In this document: positions 41,155-52,379 of the stretch, one piece after another
Layout: each line of letters starts with the position of its first letter
Position numbering within the stretch: position 1 is the stretch's first letter
Assembly: GCA_047967505.1 (NCBI GenBank)
Contig: CM106538.1
Length of the DNA stretch: 64,000 nt
Source: Dipteris shenzhenensis
Lineage: Eukaryota; Polypodiophyta; Polypodiopsida; Gleicheniales
Reading direction: 5' to 3' (one strand)
Program-made: the position numbers and the translations under genes
The notes under the pieces: model-generated
Databases searched by the model: none
The model's input: the letters and a program-made list of their open reading frames with translations, nothing else
Told to the model about the DNA's origin: nothing

Positions 41155-41435
41155 TGTTGGTGTGAAGTGTTAGTGTGAAGTACTAGGTGATCTAGTACTA
41201 GTCTATGTGAGTGAGTCTTGTGTGAGTGCCACGTGTCATCATGGGACTTATCCCATATGCACTAGGTGCTAGTGTGTGAGTGAGTAGCCTATATAAGGCT
41301 TGTGCTTCACTTGTCTTGTCACACTTGATGAACGAATGAGAGCCTTTCATTATGTCTTCATTGGAGCATTATTTCCTCACACCCTAACTCTCTCTCTCTC
41401 TCTCTCTCTCTCCCCCCCTTCACCATGTTTCTAAC
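41155..41435 (+). repeat. Short LTR (about 281 bp) with TATA box, + orientation
   Basis: Starts TGTTGGTGTGAAG and ends ...CATGTTTCTAACA, immediately before a primer-binding site. TATATAAGG lies at 41290-41298, and a (CT)n run at 41388-41412 precedes the end. It looks like the 5' LTR of a small copia-type element. No matching 3' LTR is visible in the window. Confidence 0.7.
41290..41298 (+). promoter_or_regulatory. TATA box of the short LTR
   Basis: CCTATATAAGGCT, the same core as in the LTR relic at 23618-23626. Confidence 0.5.
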
Positions 41436-41451
41436 ATGGTATTAGAGCCAG
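41436..41451 (+). other. Primer-binding site (initiator tRNA-Met type)
   Basis: TGGTATTAGAGCCAGG directly follows the LTR end CA. It differs by one base from the common TGGTATCAGAGCCAGG. Confidence 0.8.
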
Positions 41452-42045
41452 GTTAGCCCTACCATAGCCATAGTTGCCACGTCATCCTAAACCTAACCCT
41501 AACCCTAATTCGAAACCCTAAATCTGCTTCAGCATCTTCTACAGCCTGCTGCTGCCTAGGGTTTCTGCACCACAGCTCTCCATTGTCTCTCCTCTTGCAG
41601 CCGCCTCTGTTATCATGTCTTCCTGTCTGTTTCACACCCTGTTTCGCCTCCATTCCCTGCTGTTTGCAGCTGTTTTTCAGCCTCCAGCACACCTATACCT
41701 GCTGATTTTCAGTTTGGTGGGCTGCTACAACATTTTGGACTGCCTTGCTGAGCCGCCTTGCAGTGTTTGAACCTGTGTGTGGAGTTTTCAAGGGCTTCAA
41801 GGCTTCGACCAGCTGCTGCAGCTATCTATACAACCAGTTCCACAACTGACTTGCACACGTGAGGCCTGCTCTTGTGTTCTGAAGCCTTAGGCCAGCCGCC
41901 ATACTTGCTGGTCCCCTCAGCTTATTGCATGCCTTCTGGAAGCCCTCTTCCATCATGACTTCCTTCTCTTCAAGTTCCCTTCTCGTGGAGAAGTTCAAGG
42001 GGGCATGGTTAGAGTGCCACCATTACTGTCTTCCACCATGCAGAA
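41452..42045 (+). other. Leader and possible gag start of the short-LTR element, truncated
   Basis: The stretch is C/T-rich. A CCTAACCC-like run lies at 41493-41520. At 41956 an ATG opens TSFSSSSLLVEKFKGAWLEC, which resembles a copia gag start (EKFxGxNFxxW), but the frame is lost by about 42045. No other domain is present. Confidence 0.35.
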
Positions 42046-42510
42046 GTCGACATTGTTGCGATGATAACTCTTTGGAGTGTGTGCATGTGCTCTTAGTCTA
42101 GTACAGAGTTTGTGTGTTTGTGTGTATCTATAGAATTGTAAAAGAGCAAGAAAGCTTGTAGGCATGAGCTCTCGTACAGATGTTGCTCTTCATCTTTTCA
42201 TGAACCTGGTGTACTATTCATAAGCTTTGAAATGTTGAAGAGTTTTAGTTTTCTCTTTTACTCTGAATTTTGTATGATGTCTCTTAACAAATGCCCTTCT
42301 TCACTCTTTCTTTCTCCCCTTTGTCCCTTTTGCTCATCATGTATACAATTTTAATCTGTAAGATTGGAAATATTCTAGTCTTATGAAGGTATGTGATTTC
42401 TTAAGCCATGACTTAATTTTAGCTGTCTTGGTGGAACAATACTACATTAGCTTGAATGATGTTCCTTCAACCTGTTGCTTCTTCATCTGATTTTTAATAT
42501 GGAATATGCA
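42046..42510 (+). other. 3' part of the giant TADA intron
   Basis: This is T-rich sequence without coding signs. It ends with TTTTTAATATGGAATATGCAG, a plausible branch and acceptor region for the last TADA exon. Confidence 0.55.
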
Positions 42511-42818
42511 GCCTGTTTCCAAAACTTCCATGTGATGAATCTGGAGACGAGAAGGTGCTTCAATGCAGAGGAACCGAGACTACTTGCGCTAATTCCCTTA
42601 GACATCCATTCAACCCCAAAATTGAAGTAAGACGTGGTGTTTTGGCAAGTGATTGTTCTGAGATTATGAAAAAGTTTTTTCAAAAACGAAGAAAGGAGAA
42701 GGAAATTGTAAGGCCATCTTTATGGATTCAGCTTTCTGAGTTGTTGAGATGCATCTTCCTTAGAAATACAGTGGCCTCAAAGATTGTTTCTTTCTTAAAT
42801 GCATTGGGTATCCAATAA
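42511..42818 (+). CDS. TADA: TADA last exon, C-terminal segment
   Basis: The first base completes the codon split at 11040. The frame then reads LFPKLPCDESGDEKV, HPFNPKIEVRRGVLASDCSE and IMKKFFQKRRKEKE, which matches the plant TADA C-terminal block (HPF.PK..IRRGVL...C...M..FF..RRK.K). In the enzyme this helix-rich end packs on the deaminase core and contacts the tRNA anticodon arm (family knowledge). The frame continues for another 36 codons to TAA at 42816-42818. A GTAAGG at 42708-42713 could instead be a splice donor, so the exact C-terminus is uncertain. The ATG at 42555 is internal, not a start. Confidence 0.83.
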
Positions 42819-43560
42819 TGGAACATTTCTTTTTTTTTGGGTATTTGGTAATGAAATGGTTCTTTCATCTTGAATGAATTTTATTTTATGGATAATGCCA
42901 AGGCACGCTGAAGGATTTTTCTTCCTTTTGTGGACGGGTAAGGGTCATTCTTGCCATTTAATAAAACCTCGACTATTGTGATTTGCCTAAACTTGGATGC
43001 AGATTCCCTTTGATTTGTCACACAAATAGATGTGTTTGTGCAGTAGTAACAAAATGTAAGGACTGACATGCCCAAACTTACATAGCTACTAATATAATGT
43101 ACATCAATGTGTGCACACACGTTTGTGTGTTTTCGTGGCACATGTAATGGAAGGTGCAAAGGATGATTTGTAAATAGCCTTCAAGTTTATGATTAATGCA
43201 TATAGCCTTCATTCTTTGATTTGATAGAATATGTGCATTATAGATTGTGTAGTCGTGTCTCTCCCCTCCTTCCAATTTAACGTAGGTTTAGAGCGTCAAG
43301 TCTCTCAAGGTTTTCCACATGCTGCATGTTTGTTAGAGACTTTAAGTACACGAGTCATAGAAGATTGGCCAGGAGGTAATGTGGCCTACTCTCTAAAAGA
43401 ATTCATTGAGAAATAGCTCTTATAGCATCTCACAATTCTACTCATGAATTTTGAAAATGCCTAATTAGAGAGTGTCTTAGACTTCTCCTCTCAATCTTTA
43501 TGTAAATGTGGCATCTCAACAACAATTGAAAGGAAGCCGTAGTGAAACCTTTGCCCATCC
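42819..43560 (+). other. TADA 3' flank, probable 3' untranslated region
   Basis: T-rich sequence follows the stop, with AATGAATTTTATTTTATGG around 42873-42892 as a possible polyadenylation region. No coding domain was recognised. The boundary with the LINE fragment at about 43570 is approximate. Confidence 0.4.
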
Positions 43561-43569
43561 GTATTCATT

Positions 43570-44560
43570 TAAGGAGGTTTCCCTCTAGCATTCTTCTTTT
43601 ACTTTATAAAGGAAGCCCTAGGGTACTATTTGATGTCACGAGGGTTTGGGTTGGTTGGATTGCAACTCTTAGTTTACTTATGGCACACTGATGACATGGT
43701 ACTATATGCAGAAGGGATAGTTGTTTTCCTAGAGAGGATACGCTTCCTATACTACTATCTTGGATAGACTAGTATCAGTCCATTGACTTTCTCACAAAGA
43801 TAGAGAGAGATCTTACTTGGGAAGAAACCCATGTTTTGAGTTAATTCCTAGAGTATACAATATTTGGGATCTCAGGTGGGGTTTGATACCTTCATGTAGG
43901 TAGAGATTTGGTGGTGAGCCATGTCTTTTTGCGGCAATCTAGTGGTACCTTGCATGTTTTTAGTGATTTCATAAAGGGTTTATGAGGCAACTATAATGGT
44001 CAATAATTTCTTGCAGGTTGGGGGAGATGACACGTGTGAGACAAGTGGGCTAGTTGATGATGATCCTTCTCATGGAAAACGGGGATTGAGCATCATTGAC
44101 CTCCCATTGATCCAAAGGTGAAAAAATGGAGCATTATTGGGCAAATATTATTGTTCGTAGCCTGACTTCAATAACTTCCTTAGGAAGCATTTGCTTTAAA
44201 AATGTCTCCTCAAAAACACCCTAAGGACAAGAAAACTTAGTAATCTTTCCACAAATGGATATTTTTATAGGACCACCTTAGTAGGAAGGGTTCATCGATG
44301 CTTAGAGTTTGAGTCTAAAAGAAACTTTGCATAGGTCTTATTTAGCCCAATCTAGAGAGGCCACCAATCAATGGTATACTAGGATTTTAGACATGGAAGC
44401 ATATTTATTAGGGACCTCTAACTACAATGGTTGGATAGTGTGGGACAAGACCACAAATTTTTTTGGATCAATGCCTCCATTGCTTGTCTTCTTGAGAAGT
44501 GGGGCACCCAATAGCAAGATCAATGCCAACATCCTAAAGGCTTGGTGAGAGGGACTTGGT
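43570..44560 (+). pseudogene. LINE-E: L1-type reverse transcriptase relic
   Basis: The + strand reads LAFFFYFIKEALGYYLMSRG (after palm B), then LWHTDDMVLYAEGIVVFLER. The catalytic pair DD is at 43690-43695 in H-T-D-D, where F-A-D-D is usual. It is followed by a SISPLTFSQR-like remnant of the SGLKIN segment and scattered L1-like bits to about 44560. Many stops are present. It is an old, 5'- and 3'-incomplete copy downstream of TADA. Confidence 0.65.
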
Positions 44561-44625
44561 CCACGAATGAGGGATTAGGGAGATCCTTTCACCTATGGGT
44601 CTCCTTGAGAGAGAGAGATGAAATT

Positions 44626-45139
44626 ATGCTAGTAGCTATTTACAACGAATCCCATTTGCAAGGCCCATGGTAGAGTTTAGGGTCAATTGACCAAAATCCA
44701 ACTAGCCTTTGGGAGGGCTACTCACTTTGGTCATGTAATGAGACCGTAGAGAGTTGATTTATTGATCAAACACCACATCTAGAGACATTGATCTTCTTCT
44801 CAGACACCACGTATATTGGTAGATGACTTCAATTGATTCCCTCCTCTGGGTATTGTGTAGGACAATGGATACATCAATAGCTATGCTAGTAGCTATTTAC
44901 AACGAGTCCCATTTGCAAGACCCATGGTAGAGTTTAGGGTTGATTGACCAAAATCCAACTAGCCTTTGGGAGGGCTACTCACTTTGGTCATGTAATGAGA
45001 CCGTAGAGAGTTGTTTTATTGATCAAACACCACATCTAGAGACATTGATCTTTCCTCAGACACCACGTATATTGGTAGATGACTTCAATTGATTCCCTCC
45101 TCTGGGTATTGTGTAGGACAATGGATACATCAATAGCTT
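44626..45139. repeat. 257-bp tandem duplication
   Basis: ATGCTAGTAGCTATTTACAA begins at 44626 and again at 44883. The two units run head to tail to about 45139 with only a few differences (for example GAATCCC/GAGTCCC and a three-base TCT loss). It lies just after the LINE-E relic. Confidence 0.9.
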
Positions 45140-46000
45140 TCATTTGACCTCTCTATAGATTCTAGACACAGCTTTGGTCCAATCACTTACAACAAAATAT
45201 ATCTTATCTCTTCTAGTTGGTGGTGCATGGAAGCCTTCCCATTGTGTCCCATGAATAGAATAAATGGGAGAGATGGTACTTGTTATGCTACACAAGTAGA
45301 CCTTACAACTCAAACCGCAACTCCACCTAAGGGAACCTTGGTCATTCGGAGGTGCACACTTATGATCATTTCAAATCTATATGTGAAGTGTTCACCTTGT
45401 ATGTGTATACTTGGATTTTTAAACCACAGGACAATGCCCAGTCAATTCAAAATTTCATCAATCTTTTTTGTGCATATGCTAAATTATGTTTCTTGGATGA
45501 ACATACATAGAACTATTCCCTATATCCATCTCCACATCATAATATCTCCCTTTTTTTTGTGTTGAATTTCAAACATGGGAATGTGTGCGCCAACTTTTTT
45601 AATTTTACTATGCAACTACGATGTGTAGGAGGGTCATCCTTATTATTCTCCTTGGTCCATGTACAAGATTGCAAATTCTCATATTCACAAAAATTCTGTA
45701 AGTAAGTAAAGAATTGCAGCACAAAAATGATATAAACTTGCCCAAAAAAACAAAAAATGGCACTAGTTGTTCATTTGCTAATTGTTATTTATGAAATTGA
45801 AAAAACCATGGATAAATAAGAAATCCATCATACCAGCATTGAATAATAGAGTGAGAAAAATAACACCAGTCGTAATGGACTTGCCATCAATTTTCCTACA
45901 CGCAATTCATCATTAGTCTCTTATATCAACATTCATTCACAATTTTGTTGTGTAGGTTTGAACGCACATCATGGTACATTATTATATCAATGAAAACAAC
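45140..46000. other. No recognised gene
   Basis: This is AT-rich sequence with short frames only (for example 45227-45565, + strand). I see no motif that would name them. Confidence 0.4.
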
Positions 46001-47180
46001 ATCGAACCTTTTAGTTTGGCTTGACTCTTACTATGGGGCTTATAGTGGACCTATTCACTATCGTATCGATGAAAACATATGATTTTTTAGTTCACCCAAC
46101 TCTTAATGTGTGGCTTGTAGTGGACCTAATCTTCTTAATAGCTTATTATCTATTGGGAATGTCTATAAGTGACCTGTTTCTCATTCACGACTATTCAATA
46201 TAGGTTTAAGGTGTGTAGTATCTGTGTATATGCAATTGTTGCATAAATTTACTATCGGCTTTTACCCACTTATAGTTTTTGCAAGAGTATATCTTGCAAA
46301 GCCGCAATTCGTGACCACAGTGTTGCATTCCTTTGTCCAATCGTCCAATATGATTTTGTTCAATCCGCTTCATCTTTCATGCATTGAGCAAAGTATTCTA
46401 CAATTACTATTTATGTATTTTTGTTATGCAACCCCGTTCAATCGAAAGTGTAGAGGCATGCAAAACATTTTATCCCATGATATCTACTAAAGGTATTAAG
46501 CTAGTAAGGTTTCTATACAACTCGATTATAATACGTCAAGGCTAATTTCACAATTTTTGTTTCTATTGGGCCATGAACGTCAGAATCTACTTGATGACTT
46601 CATATTTTTTGGCATGAATAATGTCCATGCTTTTTCTAAAATGATTATCAATGAAATTGATGGAATATCCTTAGCCTCCCTAAAAAGTTAACTTTAGGAA
46701 GCTACTTAAATATAACAATTAGAGAGTAAATGTAGTTCTCAATTTCAAATGTGAATAGATCTTTATATGTATCAATTAAAGTCTATGGTTCTTACTTCTA
46801 CTGATGTTTGCGTATGTGCCCATGCAAGATTTTTCATAAACTTTCTTGGGTATTGAACTAATGGTGCTCCTTGGACTAAATTTACTACTTCACAAAGGCT
46901 GATATTTATATGGAGTTGTCCAAACCTTTTGTGCCAAATTTTTTGATTACATGTTATTCTAAACATTGGTAGCATCCAACTTTGATTCTCTAATGTATTC
47001 TTTATTGGGATCTTTGCCTATATGGTTCATGCCTTTTCTTTCTTCTAATTTGGATTGCCAATGACTCAATAAGTTGTAATTTCCTAGGCTTCTTCATCGT
47101 TGAAATTATCATTGTTTTTATTGCTTCTTTCACAATTATCGTAGTCTCTATTGTTTCATGAGTTTAGTGGGGCCAATTGG
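46001..47180 (-). pseudogene. Copia-4 relic (pre-integrase and integrase)
   Basis: On the - strand 46772-46975 reads IWHKRFGQLHINISLCEVVN with LVQGAPLV, the copia pre-integrase pattern (LWHRRFGHL...MVKGLP). To the left, about 46580-46700 gives YFINFIDNHFRKSMDIIHAK, the eroded YFVTFIDDYSRK.W integrase segment. Stops and shifts are dense. It is an old copy; its ends could not be placed. Confidence 0.6.
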
Positions 47181-49139
47181 ATACACGCTTCCCCACTCTA
47201 ACTAGAACCAAATGGCAAGGCCTCATCTTGAAGAAGGCATTTGAGATCTTGAAATGTTTGTAATTGATAATATGCACTCCTAAAGCATTACATGGCTAAA
47301 TGATCAAATCTCAAAACAAGTCAAAGTTTCTTAACAATTCAAGACACTCAAAATTACTTACACCTTCACATATATTAAGTATAAGAGGAAATATACAAAA
47401 CTACAATGCCAAAAAACCATTATCTCAAAATTGAAACTACAACTACTCAAATCAAGCTAATGAAGGCATGAAAAGGCCAAAATAAGAATTGTTGTTACAA
47501 AGCTTCCAACAATGTACCAAGCTCATTGAAGTCCTTGAGAAGACCATCTTGAATGTCGGGCTCAGAACCTTTTAAGTCATTGCCTTTTCTTTTGGTGTCC
47601 TCCTTAATTCTACTTTGATAGAAGGACAAAAAGATGTCTTAGGATGCTTTATGCCCTATTACATCAGCCACTTCCTAGAATTACTCTAAGACATTGATAA
47701 GTCTTTTGAGATTTTGATTGATTAACTATAATAGACAGTGTGCTTTAAAAAACTTGAAATTATTATGGAATGGAACTCAGACCTATGACTTTGAGTTTTA
47801 CCTAATGTTTTTAAGGTCAAGCTGTCACTGAAATTTCAAGTTGTTTTCTCAACTTTTAGATAAAATGGCTATACATCTTGATTAAAAAGAACTTTTTTGT
47901 AGTTTTTAAGTCCCATAGTCTACTAATAACTATAATAAATATGTTTAGATTATGTTTAGAGTAAGATAATAAACGAAATCTAAACATATTTATTAATTTA
48001 ATTTTGGGACTTCAAATTTAATTTTGTGACTGTTGATAGTTAAGAAAATTTGATCTTTTGCACATTATTGTGACATGTATAAGAAGTTCCAAACTCAATC
48101 ATATTCTTCAATATGATACTATGGAGTAGCATGAGTTTTAGGAGATCTAATATGATGTACAATGTCAAATCCAAACCTTGCATTGATTGTTGATTATGCT
48201 ACAATTGATGCTAATTTCAAGATACAAGGATTAAGTGATATCATAAGAACCCTCAAAGGTCTAAATTATGCTTGCACAATCGCTCTAGTCATGAATGAGT
48301 AATACCAACAAAAAATTCTTTTATGTAGAACACTTATGAATAGTTCAAAACTATAAAAGCAAGATGTGTTGTGGAACTTGTTGAATCTTGCCATGGTGAA
48401 AAACTATGTTACTATACTTTTGTGGGTATTTTAAAATCATGTGTGTGACTATTTTATGTTATATTTTTAAAAAATAGTCTTATAAGTGTACCCAAGGGGA
48501 AATCCTCAAAAAATATATTTTGATCAAGTTGTGAATTTTTTTCATCGTAAGGACACTTTTATGTCCTGTTTTACTACCAAAATAGTGTTAAAGGTCTCCT
48601 ATGTAACCTTCTAATCTTTGTGTCCATTGACTACCTACAACGAAGGTTTGGCTTTTTGGAGTACACCTCCAATATGGTTCATATTATTTTCCATCTTTTA
48701 GAATTTTCCCCAAGACTTGCCCATGACAAATTGTAAAATCTTCCAAGCTATTTTGAGCACTGCATACTCACCTTTTAGAGCCTGCATTGGAGTTTGACCC
48801 TCCATGCCCTCCTTGCTTGAGATCCTAGATTTTCTAGTGTTGACTTAGTTACAAAAGCTATGTCCACTCCTTTTTGTTCACCTTTAAGCGCATCAAAAAT
48901 GTATCCCGAGAAGTTCATTTTATCCATACATTCTATCAAGCATTCTTTCAATGTCATGCTTCATCATCTTGGCTTTGTCAAGCATCTTTTAAAGCCTCTA
49001 GCATTGCTTTTAATGTTTATCCTTCAACTTTGTGCTTCTTGTCATCTTCTACACAAATATGATACTCCCAAATATGATCGTAACAAACAAACAAGACAAA
49101 AAACAAATACATAGATGCGAAGTCAATAAGAGAGTTTAC
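47181..49139. other. AT-rich stretch with one unclassified coding-like trace
   Basis: On the - strand 47485-47690 reads a coding-like string, EVADVIGHKAS, stop, then FLSFYQSRIKEDTKRKGNDL and GLLKDFNELGTLLEAL ending at TAA. I do not recognise it. The frame 48775-48957 (- strand, 60 codons) is also unassigned. The rest has no visible structure. Confidence 0.35.
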
Positions 49140-50190
49140 TCGCTTCAATTATGAAAGGCATAACATTGAAGAGGGATGGGACTGATATTGGAGGAAAGGA
49201 TCCACCTCCAAGTCCATCCCCAACTTCCACTGTTCGTACACACAATGTGACTTCCTCCTTCATGCATGTATTCTCTACAGACGACCATCATGATAATGAC
49301 TTTTGGAATCCGAATGTGGACGTTGACATAACTCGAGTCACTTCTGTCCACTTTCCACCATTGAGCAATATGAACGACTTTCCCTAGAAGGAGTATGAAC
49401 CACAACGAATAGAGCTTTGCTATCCCAATCACCAGCTTCTGGCATTCGACCTCCTAGGCCAACAGTAAGGCCCTCTTACACAGGCGTTGTCTAGGAATTT
49501 AGAGAAGGCTCCTCGTTCACGCGTCGTTTTGTTGGCACTACCAGCAAACGGTGGACAAGAAGATATAGTCAAGGGACTCAATTCCTCCAATCACCAACGA
49601 ACTTCTAATGGAGATGACTGGGGTGCAACTGGAGAACCGGGAGGGACCAGAGCTAGTGGTTGAAAGCCGATGCGCTTCAAGGGAGGGAAGGATTTTGAGC
49701 CAGGAAGAAAAGAACATGCAACTGCCTCCAAGAGTGTCGACACCCACCCAACAGATGGACACAGATCAGGCAACCACCTAGGGAGAAGAACAGCCTCCCC
49801 CACCGGTAACACCAGTGATGGCACAAATGGAGGGACCAAGCCTGCAAACAGTAAAGAACAAATCAAAGGAAATATACCAGAAGACACAGGACCACATCAA
49901 CAAGAGAATCACCAATCTGAAGATGAGGAGAAACCATCTGCCATAGGTAAAGTGGCAGCTTTCCCGAAAATAGATTAGAGAAATCCATTGATTGGCTGGA
50001 ATCTGATGCTTTAATTGGGTATCTCCCAGGACCTAAACCTCCAGCTGCTTTTCTTGAGGGATGGCTGAGGAATAATTGGATTAGAAAAGGCTTAGTGGTC
50101 ACTAGTATGAGATTCCTAAGAAGAGGTTTCTTTTTCTTTTTATTTGAGATTAAAGATATGGCTTGGAAGGCCCTGCACCATGCCATCTAG
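49140..50190 (+). pseudogene. LINE-D: L1-type ORF1 fragment with DUF4283
   Basis: The frame 49151-49387 is an acidic, Pro-rich N-terminus ending HFPPLSNMNDFP. The frame 49670-49978 is hydrophilic. From 49984 the + strand reads IDWLESDALIGYLPGPKPPA and VVTSMRFLRRGFFFFLFEIK, the DUF4283 pattern also seen in LINE-A ORF1. Similarity ends near 50190, so only the 5' part of the LINE is present. That is unusual, because most LINE copies lose the 5' end. Confidence 0.72.
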
Positions 50191-50880
50191 ACTATCAGAC
50201 ACATCAACCTCTATACTTAGAGCTTTGGTCTCAGAAGTGCTTCGGATACCAATCTTCTCTCCTCATAGTTGGATTATTGTGGAACCATATGCGAAATCTA
50301 TGAAGTTGATTTCAGACGATTTAGTATTTTCATTCTTGATGTAAAATGGTTTAGAACTATTTACAATGGTCCCCATGCGACAATGAGAAGTTTCTTACCT
50401 CTTGACATAATTAAGTAATTATTCGTGGCAATATATGCTATAAAATATATGCATCTTCATTGTTTTAATGATGCTCTTTTACAGTACAAAAAGTACAGTG
50501 CATTATGGTCATATGGACGACATTTTTGCGTGAAACGCATCGATTCAAAGAGAGTCACATATGATTGTGGAGTCATGGCTAACTTCACACAGGGCTGGAT
50601 GCATTGTGGCATATATGTATATGGCTGGAGATGTGATAGCCTCGTACTAAGGACTTACCTACAGAATAACTGCATGATCAATGGTGAAATCTTGTTGAGT
50701 ATCTGCATTTGATGTGACAGTAGATGGAGCTGGATCCATGCATGAATGTGATGGTCATGCATCATTAGAGTCAGATTGTGCTGATGTAGATGAGATTGCC
50801 TCGTACTGAGGGCTTACCATCAAATTTTCCTCGTCATGAGGGATTACTGTCGAATGCGCCTCATGCTGAAGGCTTACCGA
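50191..50880. other. Unassigned sequence with short degenerate repeats
   Basis: CCTCGTACTRAGGRCTTACC-like units recur at about 50640, 50792, 50829 and 50860 with spacing of 30-37 bp in the last three. No gene was recognised. Confidence 0.45.
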
Positions 50881-50883
50881 GGA

Positions 50884-51300
50884 ATCCAAACAATTGATCT
50901 CAAATCTCTAGAACAAAAAATATGAGACCTTGCCATCATGTTTCTATTATTTTAAGAGTATGCGAGGGACAACAATTCTTACAAAGGATGTTTGTCTCAT
51001 CCCTAATCTAACTTTGTGATTGTCAAGTCTAAAATAGTAGTCCTGGGGATGAACATCACTTTGTATTATTTGCTATGTTCATACACCTAACAATGCCTCA
51101 TGGCCAAGTGCATTGTTGAAGCACTGAGAATCCAAACACTTGATCTCAAATCTCTAAAACAAAAAGTATGAACCCCTGCCATCATGTTTATATAATTTCA
51201 AGAATATGCGGGGGACAAAAATTCTTACAAAGGATGTTTTACTCATCCCTTTATCTAACTCTTTGTGATTGTAAAGTCTAAAGTAGCAGCCTTGGGGAGG
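50884..51300. repeat. Direct repeat pair of about 170 bp
   Basis: 50884-51055 and 51129-51300 share AATCCAAACA.TTGATCTCAA, CATCATGTTT.TAT.ATTT and TTCTTACAAAGGATGTTT in the same order. Identity is high but clearly lower than for the 257-bp duplication. About 75 bp separates the copies. Confidence 0.75.
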
Positions 51301-51349
51301 CTTTACTGCTACCAACTACATCTCTTCTCTAATAAACCGCATGGTCCAC

Positions 51350-51830
51350 TCCTCTTCCAATTCCAACATTAGATTAGGCTATCCTTGCCAAGAAATAAAT
51401 CCTTAAAAAATGGGACTGTGAGTCCCATCATGCAAATCATCATCCATTGCTTCCCATTGCAAAATTTTCCATCTAAACCTTATATATGTGAAAGACATGC
51501 AAAGATTTTGCCTTCCAAACAATGAAATACCTAGAAAAATAGGAATCTGTCGATACATACTATCTTGTAACATCTCAACTTTTTATACAAACAAGAATTA
51601 TTAGACCTACTCACCAAAATGTCACATCTGAAGTGTTCAGTGTCATTGTACCAAGTTTTCACTGTCATGTTCTTGTTATCCATCCATTGTCAAATAATTG
51701 AAACAGTCAATCTAGGTCTAAGCTCTTGCAAGTATATGTTATCTTTATTTTTCTAGATTGCATACAACCAGCAACAAAATCAACAAAACATGGGAATGGA
51801 AGAAACCAGCTCAACCTAGGTTTTATTGTG
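51350..51830 (-). repeat. Unclassified dispersed repeat R1, copy 1
   Basis: It shares its order of sequence with 59480-59910: AAAGACATGCA, CCTTCCAA.CAATGAA, ATCTRTCRA.AC, CTTGCAAGTA.ATGTTAT and AAATCAACAAARCATGGGAA. On the - strand both copies give a similar short reading (LCMSFxYxRxxWK). No family was recognised. It could be the remains of a transposon coding region. Confidence 0.5.
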
Positions 51831-52379
51831 ACCTCGGAGGGGTGTTAATGACACTTTTCTTCCCAACTAAAGTTTAAGCGGGTTCTCACCACGTTTTTCT
51901 TGTTGAATGGTGGCAAGTATGGAGACTCCCCTCTTCAATAAAAGAAGGGAAAGCGAAACTTAAGAGTAGGAAAAGATAAGATATAAGAGTAAAACGAAGA
52001 AGAAGAAAAAAGGAGTAATGCATTCTACAAACCTTTTGCAATTTGTGCTCTTCTCAAATTTTATGAAATGTTTCATAGCAGTTTTTATTTTGTTTCCATT
52101 ACCAAAATTGTTTACATTTCACTATGAAACGGGGTTTTATTGAGTCTTCACACACACACACACACACATGCATGCGCATGCATGCACATGCACATGCACA
52201 TGTGCACACACACACACACAAACAAACGTGCATGCATTGGTTTTCCACAACTTTCAAACACGCACCCCTAGTCCCAGTTACATTACATGGGAGTCGATTG
52301 CCACTTCTCTTCCCATGCAGCGGCTACACATGCAAACAAGGTTTTTGGCCTGCCAAGGCAAGGGCTAAGCAAGCATTGG
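51831..52379. other. No gene; CA/TGCA microsatellite
   Basis: A (CA)n and TGCATG alternating run occupies 52150-52240. No coding signal was found here. Confidence 0.6.

Larger units (their letters stand above)
11041..42510 (+). other. Giant TADA intron (31,470 bp) packed with nested mobile elements
   Basis: The donor GTAGAT at 11041 and the acceptor AATATGGAATATGCAG ending at 42510 join two exons whose phases fit (two bases plus one) and whose products are adjacent segments of the same protein family. Nearly all of the intron is recognisable as LINE-A with copia-1, a Penelope-like fragment, LTR relics, copia-2 with LINE-B, gypsy-2 with a hAT element, and a copia-3 gag. RNA evidence would be needed to prove splicing across it. 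Confidence 0.8.

Noticed and set aside
41493-41520. Telomere-like CCTAACCCTAACCC run (also near 53551 and 56516)
   Set aside because: Only two or three imperfect units in each, inside or next to LTR sequence. Two of them are simply the same LTR position in both copies of one element.
50884-51300. CRISPR-like or satellite array
   Set aside because: Just two long copies with one spacer; this is a direct duplication, and the organism is a eukaryote.
52150-52240. (CA)n/TGCATG run as a regulatory or Z-DNA element
   Set aside because: It is an ordinary microsatellite; nothing near it suggests a promoter.
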